Positions 7,362 to 14,602 of a stretch of 27,181 nt of DNA are shown piece after piece (within the stretch, counting starts at the first letter, position 1; every line of letters begins with the position of its first letter). Source of the DNA: DASYAN01 sp036501345. Lineage in GTDB: Bacteria; Chloroflexota; Ktedonobacteria; Ktedonobacterales; Ktedonobacteraceae. The notes beneath the pieces were generated by a model. The model made no database searches. It had not been told where the DNA came from and saw only the letters and a program-made list of their open reading frames with translations. Location of the stretch: NCBI GenBank assembly GCA_036501345.1, contig DASYAN010000197.1:1-27181 (forward strand), read 5' to 3'. Both the position numbers and the translations under genes were made by a program.

Positions 7362-8276
7362 ATGTTTATTACAAAAAGAGCGGCTCTTTTGCTTTCTTTT
7401 ACTCTTCTTATTGGTATTTTCGCAAGCGCCTGCAACACCTCAGCATCTTCCAACACACCATCGAAAACCATCAATGTTGTGGCGGCGGAGAACTTTTATG
7501 GAGATATCGTCAAGCAATTGGGTGGCAGTCATGTTTCAGTGACCAGCATTCTTTCTGATCCCAATGTAGATCCACACGAGTACCAGTCCAATTTCCAGAA
7601 TACCAAAGCGATCAACAATGCCGCCCTGGTGATCAAAAATGGCGATGACTATGATAGCTGGATTGACCAACTGCTTTCGGCTCAACCCAACGCACATCGA
7701 ATCGTGCTTACAGGTGCGGATATCGCCGATCACAAACTGCCAGACAATCCTCATGTATGGTATGGAATCGATAATGTTCAAACCATTGCAAAGACTATCA
7801 CTACCACATTGAAAATGCTGGATAGCGCCGATGCTGCAACCTTTGATAGTAATCTAACAACCTTTTTGCATTCATTGAACACTCTTCAAGAGAAGATCAC
7901 TAGTCTCAAGGCCAAGTACAGTGGCACCCCCGTTGGCCTGACAGAAACGATCTATCTCTACCAGACACAACCTATCGGCCTTAACGTCCTCACACCATTT
8001 GAGTTTGATAAAGCGATTGCCGAGGGCAATGATCCACCAGCTGACACAGTGACAACTGCCAATGACCAGATAACCAAGAAGCAGGTCAAGGTCCTGATCT
8101 ACAATGTGCAGACCATTACGCCAATCACCACGAATCTGCAGAATGAAGCAAAGAGTCTGAACATTCCGATTGTGCCTGTTAGCGAGACCATGCCTCCTGG
8201 TAAGACATACCAAACGTGGATGATGAGTCAGTTAAACGCACTACAACAAGCATTAGCAACGACTACAGGAAAATAG
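7362..8276 (+). CDS. ZnuA-type metal ABC transporter substrate-binding lipoprotein (orphan)
   Basis: 304 residues. The lipobox FASAC places the lipidated Cys at 24. Cluster A-I fold with expected metal ligands His72 (DPHEYQ), His131 (NPHVWY) and an acidic residue in VSETMPP (E275). The third ligand, a histidine in classic ZnuA, falls in GLTETIYLY, so Glu195 probably replaces it. There is no His-rich loop. Ribosome site TTGAGAGG before the ATG at 7362. There are no permease or ATPase genes next to it, so it presumably feeds the ZnuCB unit encoded at 20-22 kb. Its promoter carries the same operators as that operon. Zinc is the most likely substrate; manganese is possible. Confidence 0.88.
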   Translation: MFITKRAALLLSFTLLIGIFASACNTSASSNTPSKTINVVAAENFYGDIVKQLGGSHVSVTSILSDPNVDPHEYQSNFQNTKAINNAALVIKNGDDYDSWIDQLLSAQPNAHRIVLTGADIADHKLPDNPHVWYGIDNVQTIAKTITTTLKMLDSADAATFDSNLTTFLHSLNTLQEKITSLKAKYSGTPVGLTETIYLYQTQPIGLNVLTPFEFDKAIAEGNDPPADTVTTANDQITKKQVKVLIYNVQTITPITTNLQNEAKSLNIPIVPVSETMPPGKTYQTWMMSQLNALQQALATTTGK

Positions 8277-8298
8277 AGTTCTCATTACTCTTCTTAAA

Positions 8299-8378
8299 TG
8301 AGACATTATCTCATTGACAAAACCCCATTGCTTATGCTATGCTTACCTTACAACTAACGATACTGTGTATTGTTAGTT
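8299..8378 (+). promoter_or_regulatory. Two-operator promoter of the CooC-like ATPase (duplicated from znuA)
   Basis: Palindrome A (8299-8313, TGAGACATTATCTCA, perfect in its arms) abuts TTGACA (8314-8319). After 18 bp comes TATGCT (8338-8343). Palindrome B has 11-bp arms around a 5-base centre (8352-8378, core GATACTGTGTATT). Spacing is identical to the znuA-type promoter at 7264-7340. The leader is about 195 bases and contains the decayed znuA start region. Confidence 0.75.
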
Positions 8379-8379
8379 G

Positions 8380-8537
8380 TTGAGAGGGAAAATACTCATA
8401 GCTATTATGAAAAGAGCACCTCTTTGGTTTGCTCTTCTTTCAAATTGGCAATTTCCCAAGCGCCTGCAACGCTTCAACATCATTTGAATAGCTCCCCCAA
8501 ACCAGCAATGTTGTGGCGGCAGAGAATTTTAAAAGAG
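8380..8537 (+). pseudogene. Decayed copy of the 5' end of the orphan znuA-type gene
   Basis: The sequence aligns with 7345-7503 of the upstream gene. The former start codon is ATA at 8398-8400, an extra G sits after GAGAGG, and a net two-base loss before 8458 shifts the frame. Two identical blocks, AAGCGCCTGCAAC (7424 and 8458) and CAATGTTGTGGCGGC (7472 and 8506), keep the same 48-bp distance. Homology stops around 8537, just before the ATPase start. A leftover short frame, ATG at 8407 to TGA at 8485-8487, could act as an upstream ORF. Confidence 0.8.
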
Positions 8538-8546
8538 AAAAGATGT

Positions 8547-9512
8547 ATGAAATTTGCTTTTGTCGGGAAAGGCGGTAGTGGCAAGACAACGCTTGCTTCA
8601 CTCTTTGCCCGTTATCTTGCTGTGCAAGGAGCAGAGGTTCTTGCCATCGATGCAGATATCAACCAGCACCTTAGTGTGGCATTGGGACTCTCAGCTTCCG
8701 AAGCGAGTATGCTCCCAGCAATGGGATTAGAGATAGATCGTATTAAAGAGTATGTACGTGGGAGCAATCCTAGGATAGGCTCCAATGCAATGATGGTCAA
8801 GACCACGCCTCCCGGTCATGGATCACGCTTACTCACAGTGGGAGAAGATAATCCCATCTACGAGTATTTCGCTCGCGAGGTAAACAGTGTTCGTTTGATG
8901 GCAACAGGTCCATTCAGTCAAGACGATCTGGGACTCAAGTGCTATCACTCCAAAATCGGAGCTGTCGAACTCTTGCTCAACCATCTTAGAGATGAACCGC
9001 AAGAATATGTTGTAGTCGATATGACGGCAGGAGCGGACTCCTTTGCCTCAGGTATGTTTACAAAATTTGATCTGACCTTTGCGGTTGTCGAGCCAACACT
9101 CAAATCACTCAGTGTCTATCAGCAGTACATCGACTATGCGAAGGACTATGACGTCCAAGTCAAAGCTATCGGTAACAAGATCGAAGCGGAGGATGACATT
9201 GCGTTCTTACACGAGCACATCGGTGATAGCCTACTTACCTGGATGGAACGCTCTGACTATGTTCGTGCGATGGAAAAGGGACGATACCTTCCATTGAATC
9301 AGTTAGAAGCTCAGAGTATGCAAGTCCTTGCAACAATGCGTCAGGCAGTTGATGGATGTGAAAAGGATTGGGAGAAGTTTTACCGCCAGACCGTAGAATT
9401 TCATCGCAAGAATGCACTGGAGTGGGCTAATGCGATAACAGGGGAAGACCTGACGATGCAAATTGATCCCGACTATGAGCTCATGTCCCAGGTGAGACAA
9501 GCGATCATATAA
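8547..9512 (+). CDS. CooC/MinD-like P-loop ATPase, candidate metal-handling factor
   Basis: 321 residues. SIMIBI-class NTPase: deviant Walker A GKGGSGKTT (residues 7-15, with the signature Lys8), IDAD at 34-37, and VVVDMTAGADS (155-165) as switch II/Walker B. CooC inserts nickel into CO dehydrogenase and binds it through CxC; here the matching region reads LKCYHSKIG, leaving one Cys (132) and His134. From memory, close relatives with GSNPRI and CYHSK are widespread in actinomycetes without known function. The reading frame is open upstream, but the ATG at 8547 is chosen because earlier codons are a misread of the znuA relic and the P-loop must be N-terminal. The znuA-type promoter suggests a role under metal limitation. 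Confidence 0.8.
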   Translation: MKFAFVGKGGSGKTTLASLFARYLAVQGAEVLAIDADINQHLSVALGLSASEASMLPAMGLEIDRIKEYVRGSNPRIGSNAMMVKTTPPGHGSRLLTVGEDNPIYEYFAREVNSVRLMATGPFSQDDLGLKCYHSKIGAVELLLNHLRDEPQEYVVVDMTAGADSFASGMFTKFDLTFAVVEPTLKSLSVYQQYIDYAKDYDVQVKAIGNKIEAEDDIAFLHEHIGDSLLTWMERSDYVRAMEKGRYLPLNQLEAQSMQVLATMRQAVDGCEKDWEKFYRQTVEFHRKNALEWANAITGEDLTMQIDPDYELMSQVRQAII

Positions 9513-9718
9513 TGAAAGCAAAGCATCACTCGAAGATCAATGATGATCTCTTGCTGTATGTGCAGCAATTCATAAATAGGCAGTATTGAAAAAGAGTTTT
9601 GTAGTTATTGCTTTGGATAGTGCAACCGAGATCAGTGGAGAACAATAAGCTCTTTGCTGATCCTAGTAGGCGGTACAGAACACTAAAGCCGGTATGGTCT
9701 CAACAGAAAGGGTAGTCT

Positions 9719-10108
9719 ATGTCTCTCGATGTTTCACCAGCACTGCTTGAACAAGCACAAGCAGGCGAGATTCGTTCCAGCGACTTTTTGCAGTGTATCA
9801 AAGAGTCACTACCATATGCCTGGGAATTGATTGAGGGGTTAGCCAGCAGGCTCAAGCAGAGCAATGAGGGATTTGTTGATAACCATGTTCCTCCACCCAG
9901 TGAACAGGCACGTGGACAACTACTTCGTGTGCTGGCAAGTGATGCCATGCGCAATGCTCTAGAGCAGCATTATGGCATCAAGCTCGCCTTTCAGAACTGT
10001 CACCGCGTGGCTCTTTTTAGAAAAAATCAGCTCGGTGCAGCCTACCAAGAGTTCATCACCCCACGCAGTCAGATCTTGAATCAGAGTCCTGAATTGCTCG
10101 ATTGTTAA
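9719..10108 (+). CDS. SCO5389-family conserved protein
   Basis: 129 residues, soluble, no signal peptide. The N-terminus MSLDVSPALLEQAQAGEI, the central PPPSEQARGQLLRVLASDA and the C-terminus LNQSPELLDC match my memory of the SCO5389 family of actinomycetes, whose function is unknown to me. Conserved-looking residues include Cys in QCIKESLPYAWE and FQNCHRVALF and a terminal Cys, so metal binding is conceivable but unproven. It lies 206 bp after the CooC-like ATPase on the same strand, with GAAAGGG before its ATG and a strong terminator after it, and may be in the same transcript. Confidence 0.7.
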   Translation: MSLDVSPALLEQAQAGEIRSSDFLQCIKESLPYAWELIEGLASRLKQSNEGFVDNHVPPPSEQARGQLLRVLASDAMRNALEQHYGIKLAFQNCHRVALFRKNQLGAAYQEFITPRSQILNQSPELLDC

Positions 10109-10123
10109 ATCTTATGTTAAAGA

Positions 10124-10158
10124 GGGCATGAGGAATGGTTAATCCTCATGCCCTTCTT
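10124..10158 (+). terminator. Rho-independent terminator after the SCO5389-like gene
   Basis: An 11-bp perfect stem (GGGCATGAGGA, 10124-10134; TCCTCATGCCC, 10143-10153) with an 8-base loop is followed by TTCTTAATTTT. It lies 16 bp after the stop codon and separates this unit from the convergent histidine-rich gene. Confidence 0.88.
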
Positions 10159-10192
10159 AATTTTAAGCAGTGCTGGATATTTGGCTTTTGGA

Positions 10193-10522
10193 CTAGCTTG
10201 TCGCCACAGCTAGAGTGCCATGGTTGTCGCAATGATCTCCATGTGGGTGATGGAGTTGTCCTTCGTAGAGATAATCAACATGATCGCCATGTGGAACGGT
10301 CTCATGTCCACATTTATCATGTCCACATGTACAACTCGTGGGAGCACAACTATCAGGATTTTGGCTACTCACGAGAATGACATGTTCATCATAGTGCCCT
10401 TCATGGAGCGAGTGCAGATGACCATCATGCAAGTAATCGAGATGGTCGTTATGCTGGACTGCCGTATGTCCACAATGCTCACCATGGACATGGGAGTGTT
10501 GTGTATGAACGTCATGACTCAT
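10193..10522 (-). CDS. Histidine-rich metal-binding protein with two internal repeats
   Basis: 109 residues, 24 of them His. Two units of about 32 residues (about 15-47 and 69-101) repeat the pattern CGH-x4-H-x-DH-x-DYL-x-(D/E)G-x-(L)H-x3-H-x-(G/D)H-x-D-x-H, joined by a Cys-rich linker (CAPTSCTCGHDKCGH). There is no signal peptide, so it is cytosolic. Such proteins bind zinc or nickel as a store, buffer or delivery factor. The ATG at 10522 follows AAGGAG; an in-frame upstream start at 10561 lacks this. Two Zur-like sites lie over a predicted upstream promoter, tying it to the metal regulon. I recall small related proteins in actinomycetes misnamed zinc transporter permease. Confidence 0.82.
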   Translation of the reverse strand: MSHDVHTQHSHVHGEHCGHTAVQHNDHLDYLHDGHLHSLHEGHYDEHVILVSSQNPDSCAPTSCTCGHDKCGHETVPHGDHVDYLYEGQLHHPHGDHCDNHGTLAVATS

Positions 10523-10626
10523 TAAGTGTTCTCCTTTATTCTTGAGGTTGTATGTTTGCACACATATGCACTTTTCAGGACAACATGATCCTTGTTTCCA
10601 ATTCTAAGCTATTGTGCTCACTCAAT

Positions 10627-10655
10627 ATTTTATGACCCAAAAGGGATTTTGTCAA
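10627..10655 (-). promoter_or_regulatory. Proximal promoter of the histidine-rich gene
   Basis: TTGACA (10650-10655), 17 bp, TAAAAT (10627-10632) on the minus strand, close to consensus. It is free of the GATA-N5-TATC sites. Confidence 0.7.
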
Positions 10656-10690
10656 GATTTTTATAAAAAATCTATACATAGTATTAGTAA

Positions 10691-10730
10691 TGATATATTG
10701 TATCATATGTGTAAAGATACATTGTATCAA
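10691..10730 (-). promoter_or_regulatory. Distal promoter with two GATA-N5-TATC operators
   Basis: Two palindromes, TGATATATTGTATCA (10691-10705) and AGATACATTGTATCA (10715-10729), have centres 24 bp apart. On the minus strand TTGATA (10725-10730), 17 bp, TATGAT (10702-10707) forms a promoter whose -35 and -10 boxes are each covered by one palindrome. The same core occurs at the znuA-type, CooC-like and znuACB promoters. Confidence 0.65.
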
Positions 10731-10773
10731 ATAGATAATCACCTCATAAGGCACATTTTCATCCTACTTATAA

Positions 10774-10795
10774 TGGACCCTGACAAATGGGTCCA
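10774..10795. terminator. Possible terminator after the MalT-like gene
   Basis: TGGACCC (10774-10780) pairs perfectly with GGGTCCA (10789-10795). It lies 55 bases downstream of the minus-strand stop at 10851. The following minus-strand bases (TTATAAG) make only a weak U-tract, so the call is tentative. Confidence 0.4.
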
Positions 10796-10850
10796 GTTTA
10801 ACAATCGGAATGGATGAGGTTGCAGAAGATGTGTTGTGGAGATAGGGGGA

Positions 10851-13574
10851 TTAGATAAGGCCAATTTTGCGTGCTTGGACCAGTGCCTGCGTCCGATTGC
10901 TAACCCCTAACTTGGCCAGAATATGGCCAATGTGACGCTTGACCGTGTTTGGCGCGATGACGAGCGTCTCCGCGATTTCCTGATTGGAGGCTCCGCTGGC
11001 AATGCAGCAGAGGACCTCCCGTTCACGGGGGCTCAGTGGCTCCAATAATGGTTGGACTAATCGCTCCTCATGTGATGGAAGAGTGGTGGTCAGGGATGGT
11101 TGTCGCCAAGCACGCAGGACCGCACGTACCGCCATAGATGTTCTCAGATGACCTGGAAGGTGCGCAAAGAGTCTGTCTGGTGGTATGCCCGTATCGAGAA
11201 AAAGGCGCAGATACCCTTCACGCTCGGCCAGTGGCAACAGACGTTCCAGGCAAGCCCTAGCCTGTTCACTTTTCAATGCCTGATAGGCCAGGGTCTGGAG
11301 AAGAAGGATTTTCAGTACACGATCTCCGCGCTTGCCTGCTTCAGCAGCAGACAGAAGTGGATCAAGGATCGCCAGTGCTTTCTGTGGCTGCTGTGTCAGA
11401 AGAGCATAACGTGCATCGATCAATGCCTGCATTTCAGCGAACAAAGGTGGTGGTGGCTGCTTCTGCTGTTGGCGTTTCTCTTGCCAGCGTGCCACCTCTT
11501 CCAGACGCCCCTGCGCCAGCCAGAGAGATGCTCGCATCGTGGCAACTTGGATATATTTCAGCACAATATCGCGTTTCTGGACCACCTCTTCCGCTCGTGC
11601 AAGAGCCGCCTCTGCCTCCAGGAGTGAGCCACGAGCAAGAGAGACGGACATCAATATTGGATACCCGTCACAGAGAAAATCCGTATTGCCGGTCTGTTCA
11701 CCTTGAGCGATCCCCCGGGCAATCGCCTCAAGCGCTCCGTCCAGGTCATTCCATTCAGCGAGAATGCTGGCACTGGTAGCGTAGGCATAGCATGCATTCG
11801 GTAATATGGGTCCATCAGGCGTGCTCCTCAGATGAATCACCTGTTGTACTACCTGCCAGGCTTCGTGCAGCTTCCCCTGGATCAGCAGTGCTCGCGCTGC
11901 GCAATCGAGAAGGATGGGCACCGACGAAGCCACTCCTCCTCTGAGCATATTCTGGCTGGCAGCAAGAAAGCAAGCACAGGCTGGTTCAGCCTGTCCCTGA
12001 GCATAGAGCGCCAGCCCTTCCGCGTTTTGTATGATTGCCTGATGCACACGATCCTCAGGCGTGAGATGCATGTATGCTTGTTGGCAGAGTGCAAGCGTCT
12101 GGTCAGTATCCCCACGCAAGCCACTTACCAATACTCGCAAAGCGCTGATCTGACTGTGTACTGTGCTGGTATGAGAACTGCGCTGATAGGGATCAATCTC
12201 TATGAATGATGCAGTCTCAGCAGGCACAGACGCGGCTGCATCTAACCATATCTCCATATCAGTTTGCGAGCCTTGCAAGAGAAAGAGCCAGACGTAGATC
12301 AAACAGAGACGAGGATGTCTACGCACAAGGTCAGGGGGAATCTGTTCTATCCAGCGCTGGACCGTGATAACCTCTCCATACCTCCAGATCAACGAGCGTG
12401 CGATGGGCTCAAGGAGACGGATCACACTCGGCCAATGCTGTGCCGCCAGTGCATGATGGATAGCCTCACGTCTGTAACCATGCTGCTCGTGCCAATCGCA
12501 AGCCCGCAGGTGTAACTCATTTCGTTGCTCACTTGGCATCTGGTGCAGGCGTAGACGGAGCACATCGGCGAAAAGATGATGATACCGGAACCATTGGCGC
12601 TCATCGTCGAGAGAAATTAGAAAGAGATTTTTTTGCTCGAGATGGGTGAGCATCTCCTGACTATTTGTCTGGTGGCAGAGTGCATCGCACAACGATGCTG
12701 AAAATCGTTCCAGGATGGATGTGTGGAGCAGAAAGACGCGAATCGACTCTGATTGTTCCTGGAGAACCTCATCGGTCAGATACTCTAGAATATAGCGATG
12801 GCTTCCCTTGAGTGTTTGCCAGACTCGAGGACTTTGGGTGTGATTCTCTAAGGTAAGTGCTGCCAGTTGTAAGCCTGTCACCCAGCCCTCAGTTTGGGTG
12901 TGGAGGAATGCATGCTCTTCCGATGTGAGCGAGAGATGGACAGACGCACGCAAGAAGAGGGCACTCTCCTCGGTGGTGAAGCGCAGGTCCGCATCACGCA
13001 ATTCAAGCAATTGTCCACGTCCACGCAGACGTGCCAAGCGCAACGGCGGATTAGCACGGGTCGAAAGAACAATATGCAGATGCTCCAGATGCTTAATCAG
13101 CAAGCCCAGTGCTTGATGCAGTGTTGGTGTGGTGATCACCTGATAATCGTCGAGGAACAGCAAAGCCGGAGGGGTAGCTTGATCCAGAGTTGAGTTGAGC
13201 CTATTGACCAAGGTCGTCAGAAAATAGTGATCGGACTGTGTCGTTGGGAGCAGTGGCAGAAGCTGTGCATCCAGGCCGGGCGAGAGTGCTGCCAGCGCCG
13301 TGAGCATATACTGCCAGAAGCGAACAGGATCATTGTCCTCCTCGTCGAGAGTGAGCCAAGCATAGCGCTCCGTTGCCAGCGAGTCAATCCACTCACAGAG
13401 CAGCGTCGTTTTTCCAGAGCCCGCCGCCGCCGAAATCAATGTCAGTCGACCTTCCAGTCCGCTCGAGAGTCGATGAAGCAGGCGTGCACGTGGCACAAGG
13501 CGAGGCGTGAGTGATGGTCGGTGGAGTTTCGTGCTCAGTAATGGGGAGGTATGGTGCTGGTTCTCGCAATGCAT
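10851..13574 (-). CDS. MalT-like LuxR-family ATP-dependent transcriptional regulator
   Basis: A 907-residue LAL-type regulator. The N-terminal STAND ATPase has Walker A AAAGSGKTTLL (about 50-60), LLFLDDYQ as Walker B, and an LSTRANPPL sensor-like motif. A TPR-like helical region fills the middle. The C-terminal LuxR helix-turn-helix is clear: LSPREREVLCCIASGASNQ, then VIAPNTVKRHIGHILAKLGV. Such proteins bind an inducer in the repeat region, oligomerise with ATP and activate transcription. The frame is open 100 codons further upstream (to 13874), but that part has no domain and overlaps palindromic DNA; the ATG at 13574 precedes the normal family start (LLSTKLHRP). Its target cannot be told from the sequence. 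Confidence 0.9.
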   Translation of the reverse strand: MHCENQHHTSPLLSTKLHRPSLTPRLVPRARLLHRLSSGLEGRLTLISAAAGSGKTTLLCEWIDSLATERYAWLTLDEEDNDPVRFWQYMLTALAALSPGLDAQLLPLLPTTQSDHYFLTTLVNRLNSTLDQATPPALLFLDDYQVITTPTLHQALGLLIKHLEHLHIVLSTRANPPLRLARLRGRGQLLELRDADLRFTTEESALFLRASVHLSLTSEEHAFLHTQTEGWVTGLQLAALTLENHTQSPRVWQTLKGSHRYILEYLTDEVLQEQSESIRVFLLHTSILERFSASLCDALCHQTNSQEMLTHLEQKNLFLISLDDERQWFRYHHLFADVLRLRLHQMPSEQRNELHLRACDWHEQHGYRREAIHHALAAQHWPSVIRLLEPIARSLIWRYGEVITVQRWIEQIPPDLVRRHPRLCLIYVWLFLLQGSQTDMEIWLDAAASVPAETASFIEIDPYQRSSHTSTVHSQISALRVLVSGLRGDTDQTLALCQQAYMHLTPEDRVHQAIIQNAEGLALYAQGQAEPACACFLAASQNMLRGGVASSVPILLDCAARALLIQGKLHEAWQVVQQVIHLRSTPDGPILPNACYAYATSASILAEWNDLDGALEAIARGIAQGEQTGNTDFLCDGYPILMSVSLARGSLLEAEAALARAEEVVQKRDIVLKYIQVATMRASLWLAQGRLEEVARWQEKRQQQKQPPPPLFAEMQALIDARYALLTQQPQKALAILDPLLSAAEAGKRGDRVLKILLLQTLAYQALKSEQARACLERLLPLAEREGYLRLFLDTGIPPDRLFAHLPGHLRTSMAVRAVLRAWRQPSLTTTLPSHEERLVQPLLEPLSPREREVLCCIASGASNQEIAETLVIAPNTVKRHIGHILAKLGVSNRTQALVQARKIGLI

Positions 13575-14111
13575 GAATGCTTTTGCTTTCTCCGTCTCTC
13601 TGTAGTAGCTGGAAGTGATTTTTACTCTAGAGTATATCATATATTGGCATATATCTGCCTGATCTCGTGGTCTTGATATGACTTTGGGGTAGTGGGTTAT
13701 ACGGGGAGGATGATCCTGGCTCGCGTACAAGTGTGAACCCCGATCAAACCAGGAACTCTGTGGAGTCTCCTGATTCGTCAGATCATCCTCAAGAGACCCA
13801 CTACCGACTTTGGTAGTGGCACTGGAAAGAGAAATGCAGAAGATTTCCCAACTATCTCCAACACCGCTCGCCATGATGCTCCTACGAAATAGTACTTAAG
13901 TAGCATTTATGCGATGCTCCCAACAGCTATACTACGGAGTAGAGTGTTCATTGAGTTCGAATGGAACACACATCTTGGAACAGTTCTCCAGTTATTTGCC
14001 AGTGTGCCCATCCCGTCTCTTATTACGATGGGCTGATTGGCTTGCAGAGGTGACGTTTCTCAATCCGCTAGAAGGAGAAACGTTTCTCTACGGTGAAAGT
14101 GTTGATCACCA
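13575..14111. other. 537-bp non-coding region with inverted repeats
   Basis: It holds a nested inverted-repeat structure (13689-13804) and a perfect palindrome, GAGAAACGTTTCTC (14075-14088), with a partial second copy of ACGTTTCTC at 14053. Short open frames occur, but none has a recognisable domain or a convincing ribosome site. The MalT-like gene's promoter should lie here; I could not define it. Confidence 0.5.
13689..13804. repeat. Nested inverted-repeat structure, 116 bp
   Basis: Outer arms GTAGTGGGT (13689-13697) and ACCCACTAC (13796-13804), middle arms AGGATGATC (13707-13715) and GATCATCCT (13781-13789), inner arms CCTGG (13715-13719) and CCAGG (13749-13753). The arms nest in order, so a long cruciform or RNA fold is possible. 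A short third copy of the outer arm (TGGTAGTGG) follows at 13811-13819. It may be a miniature element remnant. Confidence 0.5.
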
Positions 14112-14129
14112 GTGCTGCATGGCCTCCTC

Positions 14130-14384
14130 ATGAGAGTTCGCAATCTAGGCTTCACAGAGACTTTATTCTATATAGCTACCAACGTCTCAAAGTACTCTCA
14201 GTTCCCAGAAGCTGTCATCGTTTATACCGTTGTCTTAGCTGGTTGTGGTTATTCCGCAGTGCTGCTCTGGATCTATGCCCTTGGAAATCATCGCCTCGTT
14301 GCTGCCGACAGAGATGTCAATAGTCATAAATCCCGCTTGATTGGAGTTACTATCACTCCTACTTTTATGCTTGCGAGCTGGTAA
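14130..14384 (+). pseudogene. C-terminal fragment of a TMEM175-like (DUF1211) channel gene
   Basis: The frame encodes a hydrophobic segment, VIVYTVVLAGCGYSAVLLWI, followed by ALGNHRLVAADRD. This resembles the penultimate helix and following loop of bacterial TMEM175-like potassium channels (helix, LWxYA, then RRLL...D). The N-terminal helices with the family FSDG motif are absent upstream in all frames I examined. The frame ends inside an interspersed repeat at 14379, so the gene seems truncated on both sides. The assignment is by pattern only. Confidence 0.35.
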
Positions 14385-14432
14385 ATAGCGTGAAGAGTGA
14401 GCAACTCAACTATTCACCATGAGAGAAGCCGC
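14379..14432 (+). repeat. Interspersed repeat copy 1
   Basis: TGGTAAAT-N3-GTGAAGAGTGAGC-A/G-CTCAAC followed by a GAGAG-rich end matches 16689-16770. This copy lacks about 27 bp found between GTGAAGA and GCGAAGA in the other, consistent with deletion between short direct repeats. The two copies flank the carboxylesterase gene. Confidence 0.45.
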
Positions 14433-14472
14433 CTACTGAGAGTAAAACCACTGATACGAGAGATTGAAGAGA

Positions 14473-14580
14473 ACGTTGGACCTTGCTCCTCACATTCCCT
14501 TTGTGATATCGTTTGGGCCGCCGGGGCAAGAATAACTACCGAGAACTGGAGAGCAATTGATTAGGAGCAAGATCCAACGT
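14473..14580. repeat. MITE-like 108-bp unit with 18-bp terminal inverted repeats
   Basis: ACGTTGGACCTTGCTCCT (14473-14490) and AGGAGCAAGATCCAACGT (14563-14580) are inverted repeats with 17 of 18 positions matching. The 72-bp interior has no coding content. Target-site duplications are not obvious. It sits between the channel-gene remnant and the convergent end of the carboxylesterase gene, where it could also act as a hairpin. Confidence 0.55.
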
Positions 14581-14602
14581 GCTTTTGAGAAAGAGACGAT
14601 GC

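Noticed and set aside
8370..8546. N-terminal extension of the CooC-like ATPase (59 extra codons from a TTG)
   Set aside because: The extension is the decayed znuA leader read in a shifted frame, and it would put the P-loop 65 residues in. The ATG at 8547 gives the normal family start.
8547..9512. Nickel/CO dehydrogenase maturation role (CooC proper)
   Set aside because: The CxC nickel site is absent and no CO dehydrogenase or hydrogenase genes are in the window.
10220..10525. 101-codon Met-rich frame on the plus strand over the histidine-rich gene
   Set aside because: CAT/CAC histidine codons read as ATG/GTG on the opposite strand, which explains the Met-rich sequence; the minus-strand gene has a good ribosome site and ordered repeats.
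10774..10800. Insertion-sequence end (TGGACCC...GGGTCCA)
   Set aside because: The hairpin resembles some IS termini, but no matching opposite end or transposase was found nearby.
13575..13874. 100-residue N-terminal extension of the MalT-like regulator
   Set aside because: It covers palindromic DNA, shows no domain, and the family normally begins about ten residues before the LLSTKLHRP-type segment.
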